A DNA stretch of 64,000 nucleotides. Origin: Patiriisocius_A hiemis. Its GTDB lineage: Bacteria; Bacteroidota; Bacteroidia; Flavobacteriales; Flavobacteriaceae. Shown here piece after piece: positions 59,009 through 64,000 of this stretch. The DNA lies in the NCBI RefSeq assembly GCF_031846325.1, contig NZ_JAVRHZ010000008.1:62001-126000 (forward strand), in the 5' to 3' direction. Every line of letters starts with the position of its first letter. The stretch's first letter is position 1. The position numbers and the translations under genes are program-made. Below the pieces are notes generated by a model. The model saw only the letters and a list, made by a program, of their open reading frames with translations. It searched no databases and was not told the origin of the DNA.

Positions 59009-59434
59009 ATGAATATTAAAAATATATTTGTCGCTTTAGCAGTATTAGTAATTGCTACAAGTTGTAAAAAAGATGATAATGACGGAGATGGTTCTGTAGA
59101 ACTAGATCTATTAATTGGAACTTGGAATCTTGACAGAGAAACAGACAATGATGGATTTGACGAAACTTATGATAGTAGCTGCAACAACTTTTGGGAGTTT
59201 ACAGAAGATACTCTTCGTGCTGTATGGGATTATGATTGTGATGGTGCTATAGATGATGATTCTACTGCTTCTTACAGATTAGATGGTAACGAAATACTTC
59301 CACTTAACGGCCCTAACCCTGATGATACTAGAGCTTTTATAAGAACACTTACAAATTCGAATTTAAGAATAGAGCTAGAAACTCCAGAGGGTGAAGGTTT
59401 TGTTTATAAAGAGAACTTTTATTTCAGTAGATAA
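59009..59434 (+). CDS. Lipocalin-like Asp-rich lipoprotein
   Basis: A 141-residue lipoprotein: lipobox VIATSC (Cys about 19), then KKDDNDGDGSVELD with the spacing of a Ca2+-binding loop. A small beta domain starting LLIGTWNLDRETDND matches lipocalin-like domains of Bacteroidota (the GTW motif). A short disulfide-capable region SSCNNFWEF / DYDCDG follows. Cotranscribed with the previous lipoprotein and ended by the terminator at 59452. Confidence 0.78.
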   Translation: MNIKNIFVALAVLVIATSCKKDDNDGDGSVELDLLIGTWNLDRETDNDGFDETYDSSCNNFWEFTEDTLRAVWDYDCDGAIDDDSTASYRLDGNEILPLNGPNPDDTRAFIRTLTNSNLRIELETPEGEGFVYKENFYFSR

Positions 59435-59451
59435 CAAATAAACTTTAATCT

Positions 59452-59486
59452 AAAAAAAGCGGCTAATGATGAATTAGCCGCTTTTT
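59452..59486. terminator. Bidirectional terminator
   Basis: GCGGCTAAT/ATTAGCCGC stem, A7 before and T5 after, between the lipoprotein pair and the convergent peptidase gene. Confidence 0.85.
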
Positions 59487-59505
59487 AAGTATATAATACT
59501 AAGTA

Positions 59506-61545
59506 TTAATTTTTAGCTGGAAGATTACTAAACTTTTCAGCATACATAAGCATTTGTTCTTCAAAAGTAGCAGGTTGCTCAATTGTAAAACTTTCAATTT
59601 CTCCATCATCACTCATCTTAGGAACAATAACAGGATTTACAAACCCGCCATAAGGGGGAGATGTAAATTGTTTGTTACGTTCTAAGACTTCAGCATGTAT
59701 TTCTTGATCTACTTTTACTCCGTATCCTTCTACTAAGTCTGTAACAGCTTCATAATCACCTTCAGATTTTATACGCTGTGTTTCTCTTAGTAGCTCACCA
59801 AAGATTTCATGTAATTTATCATAGTCATTAATATTAAAATACGTTTTCCCATCTCTACTTACTTTTTCAATTACATTATCTGCCTTTCCTCTTTCAAAAG
59901 CCCAAGCCGAAACCCATTGGCGGTTACGCATATGTGCTTCTTCTACATCATCACCAAGGTTTAGTCTAATTAATTGTGTCATTAAACCATTTCTAATATA
60001 TCCGTCAAAAGCAGCCATACCTACTTTTTTCCAGTCTTCTACAAGTCCAAGTTCTTGTAATTTTGGGCTATATAAATAGTAAAGTCCCACTAGGTCTGCA
60101 CGACCTTCTTCTAAGGTAGAGGCATAATTTTTTAACGTTTCTTTGGTCTCTCCTACTCCTGGGTTTAATTGCCCTGATGCATGTCCTATTACCTCATGTA
60201 ATGCAGTATGTAATTTATCTGCCAATTGTCCATATTCTTTTTCAAGTTCATATTCTTGGTCATCATGGACAAACTCTTTTAAACGTCCTGAACTTCCAGC
60301 ATTGTTATATGCATTAATTATATTTCCTAAAGAAACTGACTTACTTCCTACAGCAGCGCGTATCCAGTTTGCATTAGGTAAGTTAACACCAATTGGTGTA
60401 CTTGGTGACGCATCACCAGCTTCTCCAGCTACATTAACAACCTTATATGTTACACCAACAACATTTTTCTTTTTGTGTTCTTCCATTAAAGGTGAATTAT
60501 CTTCAAACCATTGTGCATTTTCAGATAGAACAGCCATTTTTTGTGACATATCAAAATCTTTAATTTGCACGATTGTTTCGTAAGAACCTCTGTATCCTAA
60601 TGGGTCATTATATACTTCAATAAAGCTATTTATATAGTCTATATCTCCTTCGGTTGCGGATGTCCATGCTACATTATAATCATCCCATGTTTGTAGATCA
60701 CCTGTCTTGTAATATTCAATTAATAATCCAATTGCATCTCCTTGTGCTTGGTTTTCTGCAACACCTTGTGCTTTTTCTAACCAAGTAATAATTTTATCAA
60801 TAGCAGCTCCATATAAGCCTCCAGATTTATAAACACGTTCTTTTAATTTTCCATCTTCTTTTACTAGTTGAGAATTTAATCCATAAGAAAGTGGTTTTTC
60901 TGGGTTTGGAGATTCTTTACTAGCATAAAAAGTTTCAACATCTTTGTTTGTAACATTCGGTCCATAAAAGTTCACAGCACTTAAAGCAACATTATCTACA
61001 TTTTTTGCTTGGTTTACTTTTTTGCTATCTTCATTATTAAAAATAACATCAAGTGCAGCTCCTTCTAATGTTGTATTTGTAGCGCTTAATAGTTCTTGCA
61101 AATATTCTTTTGAAAAATCTGGCATTAACTTATCATTAGAGTAGTGATGATGTATTCCGTTAGAAAACCACACTCTTTTTAGGTAAACTTCAAAGCTTTT
61201 CCAGTTTTCACTATTCTTGTCACCATCATAAGTAGTATAAATATTCTCTAGTGCTTTACGTATGGTAAGATTATGACGATAATTTTGATCCCACATAATA
61301 TCACGTCCCTCTAATCCAGCTTGGACTAAATAATAAACCAGTTTTTGCTGTTGTAAACTTAGATTTTCCCACCCAGGTACTTGGTAGCGTAAAATCCGTA
61401 TATCTGCAAATTGATCTACATTATAATCAAAATTGTCTGTAGTGACTTCTTCAACTTGTCCAGTAGGCTCTTTTTTATCTGTTTCTTTACAAGAAAATAA
61501 TAGTAAACCGCTCAAAGCCATTACTATAAAAAAAGTATTTTTCAT
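59506..61545 (-). CDS. M49-family (DPP III-like) lipoprotein peptidase
   Basis: The start ATG at 61545 (MKNTFFIVM) gives 679 residues; a frame-open upstream start at 61626 would overlap the neighbour's promoter. Lipobox LLLFSC (Cys about 19), then a large alpha-rich domain. The zinc motif is HEVIGH in LHTALHEVIGHASGQ (M49 has HExxxH), with the second ligand in TLEEGRADLVGLYYL (EExRAD). This is dipeptidyl-peptidase III-like, cleaving dipeptides from oligopeptides, here tethered outside the cytoplasm. Promoter TACATTTG on the minus strand at 61568-61575. Confidence 0.92.
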   Translation of the reverse strand: MKNTFFIVMALSGLLLFSCKETDKKEPTGQVEEVTTDNFDYNVDQFADIRILRYQVPGWENLSLQQQKLVYYLVQAGLEGRDIMWDQNYRHNLTIRKALENIYTTYDGDKNSENWKSFEVYLKRVWFSNGIHHHYSNDKLMPDFSKEYLQELLSATNTTLEGAALDVIFNNEDSKKVNQAKNVDNVALSAVNFYGPNVTNKDVETFYASKESPNPEKPLSYGLNSQLVKEDGKLKERVYKSGGLYGAAIDKIITWLEKAQGVAENQAQGDAIGLLIEYYKTGDLQTWDDYNVAWTSATEGDIDYINSFIEVYNDPLGYRGSYETIVQIKDFDMSQKMAVLSENAQWFEDNSPLMEEHKKKNVVGVTYKVVNVAGEAGDASPSTPIGVNLPNANWIRAAVGSKSVSLGNIINAYNNAGSSGRLKEFVHDDQEYELEKEYGQLADKLHTALHEVIGHASGQLNPGVGETKETLKNYASTLEEGRADLVGLYYLYSPKLQELGLVEDWKKVGMAAFDGYIRNGLMTQLIRLNLGDDVEEAHMRNRQWVSAWAFERGKADNVIEKVSRDGKTYFNINDYDKLHEIFGELLRETQRIKSEGDYEAVTDLVEGYGVKVDQEIHAEVLERNKQFTSPPYGGFVNPVIVPKMSDDGEIESFTIEQPATFEEQMLMYAEKFSNLPAKN

Positions 61546-61567
61546 TATTTTAAAATTTAGTTTCCAA

Positions 61568-61575
61568 CAAATGTA
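61568..61575 (-). promoter_or_regulatory. Bacteroidota -7 box of the M49 peptidase gene
   Basis: Minus-strand TACATTTG matches TAnnTTTG, 22 bases upstream of ATG 61545, supporting that start over 61626. Confidence 0.55.
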
Positions 61576-61632
61576 GCAAAATATAGATGTTAAATTTGCT
61601 ATCTTAGCAGAAATAATCAACAACATCTCAAT

Positions 61633-62700
61633 ATGAAAATCTTAAAATATCTTTTTTTTCTTATCCTTTTAGTTCTTATTGGTGGCGCCATCTATTTTGG
61701 CACTAAAGATGGAAGTTTTGATTTAGCGGCAAGTAAAGTTATTAAGGCTCCGGCAGAGGTAGTATATAATAATGTAAAAGATTTTAAAAGCTGGGAAGAA
61801 TGGGGTCCTTGGATGGAAGAAGATGAAAATATGGAAATAACTTATGCTGAAAAAACTGAAGGTGAAGGTGCTTCTTACTCTTGGACAAGTGAGGTAATGG
61901 GGGATGGTAGTATGGAAACTGTAAAGGTTATTCCGAATAAAGAAATAGACCAAAAAATTTCATTTAATACTCCAATGGGAGACAGTAATAGTGATGTATA
62001 CTGGTATTTTGAAGATACTGAAAACCCTAGTGAGACCAAAGTAACTTGGGGCATGAAAGGAGAGCAAACCTTTATGGAAAAAGTATTTATGGGTTTATTT
62101 TCTAATGAAGATTTCGAGACCACATTAAAAACAATGTATGAAACTGGCCTAAACAACCTTGAAGAGTCTGTAATGGAAGACATGAAACAATTTACCGTAA
62201 ATGTTGATGGCATTACAGAGTATGGTGGTGGTTATTACATGTACACTAGCACCTCAGCAAAATCAAGTGATATTGGTTCAAGAATGGCACCAATGATGGG
62301 GCAAGTAATGGGGTATATGCAGGAAAATAATATACAAACTGCTGGGATGCCTTTTACTATATATAATCAAATTGACGAGGCAAATGGCACTCTTATATTC
62401 TCTGCAGCAATACCTGTGAGAGACAGAGTAATTACACCAGAAGGAAGTCCTGTGGTTTGTGGTTTTATGGAACCAACTACTGCATTAAAGGTTACTTTGC
62501 GTGGTGAATACGGAAACTTACCTAATGCATACACTAAAGGAGAAGAGTACTTAACACAAAATAATATACAGAAAGATAATGCCAAAAGTATGTTTGAGGT
62601 TTACGCTACAGATCCAGGCAATGTGCCTAACCCTGCCAATTGGGTAACGGAAGTTTATATACCTGTTTTAAAGACTCAAAACCCAGAAAGCAACCAATAA
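61633..62700 (+). CDS. SRPBCC plus GyrI-like effector-binding protein
   Basis: A 355-residue protein with an N-terminal membrane or signal helix (about 4-24). A START/SRPBCC domain follows (about 30-185; SKVIKAPAEVVYNNVKDFKSWEEW). A C-terminal GyrI/AraC-effector-like domain runs from about 195 to 345, with PFTIYNQIDEANGTLIFSAAIPV. Both domains bind small hydrophobic molecules, so a ligand-sensing or transport role is plausible; no enzyme motif is seen. Two bases separate it from crcB, so they are cotranscribed. Confidence 0.85.
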   Translation: MKILKYLFFLILLVLIGGAIYFGTKDGSFDLAASKVIKAPAEVVYNNVKDFKSWEEWGPWMEEDENMEITYAEKTEGEGASYSWTSEVMGDGSMETVKVIPNKEIDQKISFNTPMGDSNSDVYWYFEDTENPSETKVTWGMKGEQTFMEKVFMGLFSNEDFETTLKTMYETGLNNLEESVMEDMKQFTVNVDGITEYGGGYYMYTSTSAKSSDIGSRMAPMMGQVMGYMQENNIQTAGMPFTIYNQIDEANGTLIFSAAIPVRDRVITPEGSPVVCGFMEPTTALKVTLRGEYGNLPNAYTKGEEYLTQNNIQKDNAKSMFEVYATDPGNVPNPANWVTEVYIPVLKTQNPESNQ

Positions 62701-62701
62701 C

Positions 62702-63073
62702 ATGAAAGCACTCCTCTATGTTTTTTTAGGAGGTGGCTTGGGAAGTATGTTGCGATATCTTGTTGGTATTTATACCGCAAGTTTTACAACTTCATTCCCT
62801 TACGGTACTTTTATTGTAAACATAATTGGAAGTTTTATTATTGGGATTATTTTTGGGTTAACTCTTAAAAACACTTCGCAATCTGGTGATCTTATTTTAT
62901 TACTAATTATAGGTTTTTGTGGAGGTTTTACTACATTTTCTTCCTTTGCATTTGAAAATTATAATTTTCTTAAAAATGGAGAAATTACAGTTTTCGCAAC
63001 TTATACAATAGCAAGTATTGTTTTAGGGCTTTCTGCTGTTTTCTTAGGGCTTTGGATTTCTAAACTTTTTTAA
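62702..63073 (+). CDS. crcB: Fluoride ion channel CrcB (Fluc)
   Basis: A 123-residue, four-helix protein that exports fluoride as a dual-topology dimer. GGGLGSMLRY (about 10-19), PYGTFIVNIIGSFIIG (about 33-48) and GFCGGFTTFSSFAFE (about 73-87) are the family signatures. No fluoride riboswitch is visible, and the gene follows the SRPBCC gene by two bases, which is unusual if fluoride controls it. No terminator before 63236. Confidence 0.95.
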   Translation: MKALLYVFLGGGLGSMLRYLVGIYTASFTTSFPYGTFIVNIIGSFIIGIIFGLTLKNTSQSGDLILLLIIGFCGGFTTFSSFAFENYNFLKNGEITVFATYTIASIVLGLSAVFLGLWISKLF

Positions 63074-63133
63074 GTTAGCTACTTAACAACAAATATTTAA
63101 AAAAATAGTATTTATAGCACGCAAAAAAATAAG

Positions 63134-63205
63134 ATGACAAACTACAGATACATTGTAAAGCAAGTAATAACCTGTGCAAACAAGAGCGGGCTATCTATGT
63201 ATTGA
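63134..63205 (+). CDS. Possible 23-residue leader peptide upstream of MFS gene
   Basis: A short ORF with ATG 63134 and TGA 63203, in the gap between crcB and the MFS gene. Its sequence includes GAGCGGG at 63184-63190, which is repeated in the 3' arm of the downstream hairpin and could pair with that hairpin's 5' arm CCCGCC. This would be a leader-peptide attenuation layout, but nothing besides position supports translation. Confidence 0.25.
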   Translation: MTNYRYIVKQVITCANKSGLSMY

Positions 63206-63235
63206 CTATACTATAATAATTTAAATCAATATAAA

Positions 63236-63270
63236 AACGCCCCGCCAATGAGCGGGACGTTTTATTTTTA
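63236..63270 (+). terminator. Terminator or attenuator hairpin before MFS gene
   Basis: AACG/CGTT plus CCCGC/GCGGG stem (one mismatch) with loop CAATGA, then TTTATTTTTA. It ends about 20 bases before the MFS ATG. It may simply end the crcB transcript, or attenuate transcription entering the MFS gene. Confidence 0.65.
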
Positions 63271-63288
63271 TACTAACAACTAACCAAA

Positions 63289-64000
63289 ATGAGAAAAATT
63301 TACAGAAATTATATAGACAATTTTTCTGGACTCTCTAGAGAAATCTGGTTGCTCTCCCTTGTCACTTTTATAAATAGAGCGGGTGCCATGGTACTTCCCT
63401 TTTTGTCACTTTACCTAGTGAGTGAGAAAGGATTTACTAAACCAGAAGTTGGCATAATAATGACTTGTTATGGAGTAGGGTCTATTTTTGGAACCATAAT
63501 TGGCGGAAAGTTAACTGATGGAATTGGTTACCATAAAACTATAGTATTAAGTTTATTATTGGGTGGGCTTGGCTTTATAGGACTTCAGTTTCTAGATACA
63601 TTTTACCTTATATGTGTAGGTATGTTTCTTCTTATTTTACTTGCAGACGCCTATCGCCCAGCTGTTTTTGTAGCCGCAGAAGCATACAGTAAACCAGGTA
63701 ATGTAACAAGGGCAATTGCACTAATTAGACTAGCTATAAATCTGGGTTTTTCAATAGGCCCTGTAATTGGAGGTATTATTATTACTCGTATTAATTATGC
63801 TTCTTTGTTTTGGATAGACGGAGTTACCTGTGCATTAGCTTCATTACTACTCTTTATTGTTTTAAAACCAAAAAAAGTAGTACTTAAAGAAAAAATAATT
63901 ATAAAAAAAGAAGGTAAATCACCCTACAAAAACCCATTGTATATATTACTTTTTTTGATCATGGTATTAAGTAGTATAACCTTTGTTCAATACTTTTCTG
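63289..64000 (+). CDS. MFS transporter, partial at window end
   Basis: The reading frame starts at ATG 63289 (MRKIYRNYIDNFSGLSREIW) and stays open to the window end, giving 237 residues. It contains about six to seven helices. The MFS A-motif is seen as GTIIGGKLTDGIGYHKT (about 69-85), and RAIALIRLAINLGFSIGPVIGG is the typical helix 4-5 region. Substrate unknown; drug or metabolite efflux is common for such proteins. The distance from the hairpin is only about 27 bases, so its promoter must overlap or lie upstream of the hairpin. Confidence 0.85.
   Translation, partial: MRKIYRNYIDNFSGLSREIWLLSLVTFINRAGAMVLPFLSLYLVSEKGFTKPEVGIIMTCYGVGSIFGTIIGGKLTDGIGYHKTIVLSLLLGGLGFIGLQFLDTFYLICVGMFLLILLADAYRPAVFVAAEAYSKPGNVTRAIALIRLAINLGFSIGPVIGGIIITRINYASLFWIDGVTCALASLLLFIVLKPKKVVLKEKIIIKKEGKSPYKNPLYILLFLIMVLSSITFVQYFS

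Noticed and set aside
62600..62702. Fluoride riboswitch before crcB
   Set aside because: crcB starts two bases after the SRPBCC stop, leaving no leader; nothing resembling the riboswitch was seen.

Overview
The window reads as chromosome of a Flavobacteriaceae-like member of the Bacteroidota. It is AT-rich, with densely packed genes. Start sites lack Shine-Dalgarno sequences, and several genes carry the Bacteroidota -7 promoter box TAnnTTTG. It also has a tmRNA with a GENNYALAA-type tag and many families typical of flavobacteria: CreD/Coq4, DUF3857, MnmD, DUF4920, a TypA-KdsA region, and TPR histidine kinases paired with a NarL-type regulator. I could not assign a genus. I saw no tRNA, rRNA, insertion sequence, prophage or CRISPR array.

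Layout. 1-11.6 kb is a surface-polysaccharide and envelope-modification region. The leftward genes are a flippase (cut by the window edge), a sugar aminotransferase and a FemAB/GNAT-like protein. A rightward GT-C/GT2 pair follows, then a leftward five-gene operon: small membrane protein, long methyltransferase, membrane sulfatase-fold enzyme, GT-C enzyme and a second sulfatase-fold paralogue. 11.7-14.8 kb holds typA, kdsA and a DUF1801 gene. 15-19 kb holds a membrane protein, a winged-helix regulator, Coq4-like, CreD, DUF2809 and DUF1361. Two near-identical operator-like palindromes abut the starts of the membrane protein and Coq4 genes. 19-24 kb holds a DUF3857 protein, a collagen-like lipoprotein, an alanine/saccharopine dehydrogenase-like enzyme, a DUF2945 protein, a candidate structured RNA and ssrA. 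24-28 kb holds acs, a 27-residue membrane peptide, ohr and meaB.

28-34 kb looks like a lipid A or lipid-carrier modification island: epimerase, GT2, double LAB_N membrane protein, ArnT-like transferase, PAP2 phosphatase and a MATE exporter. 37.4-43.6 kb is a tight leftward six-gene operon: ABC ATPase, permease, MscS channel, outer-membrane protein, sigma-54 activator without an HTH, and PPK2. dnaJ and grpE follow, then YceI, a TIGR01777 epimerase with a heptamer repeat before its start, MnmD, DUF4920, IlvE and a MazG-like enzyme.

50.5-59.4 kb is the most interesting region. A lipoprotein, two tandem paralogous TPR histidine kinases and one NarL-type response regulator form an operon. They are followed by outer-membrane proteins, a receiver-less LuxR regulator, a PEGA-like protein and lipoproteins. 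Four copies of ATACCC-N6-GGGTAT (one with a single mismatch) occur here, always upstream of these transcription units. They fit the NarL-family 7-2-7 heptamer arrangement. In three of them a perfect TAnnTTTG box begins exactly 22 bases after the palindrome. I infer a self-contained regulon with class II activation.

The right end carries a DPP III-like lipoprotein peptidase, an SRPBCC/GyrI-like protein, crcB, a short ORF with a terminator-like hairpin, and the start of an MFS transporter.
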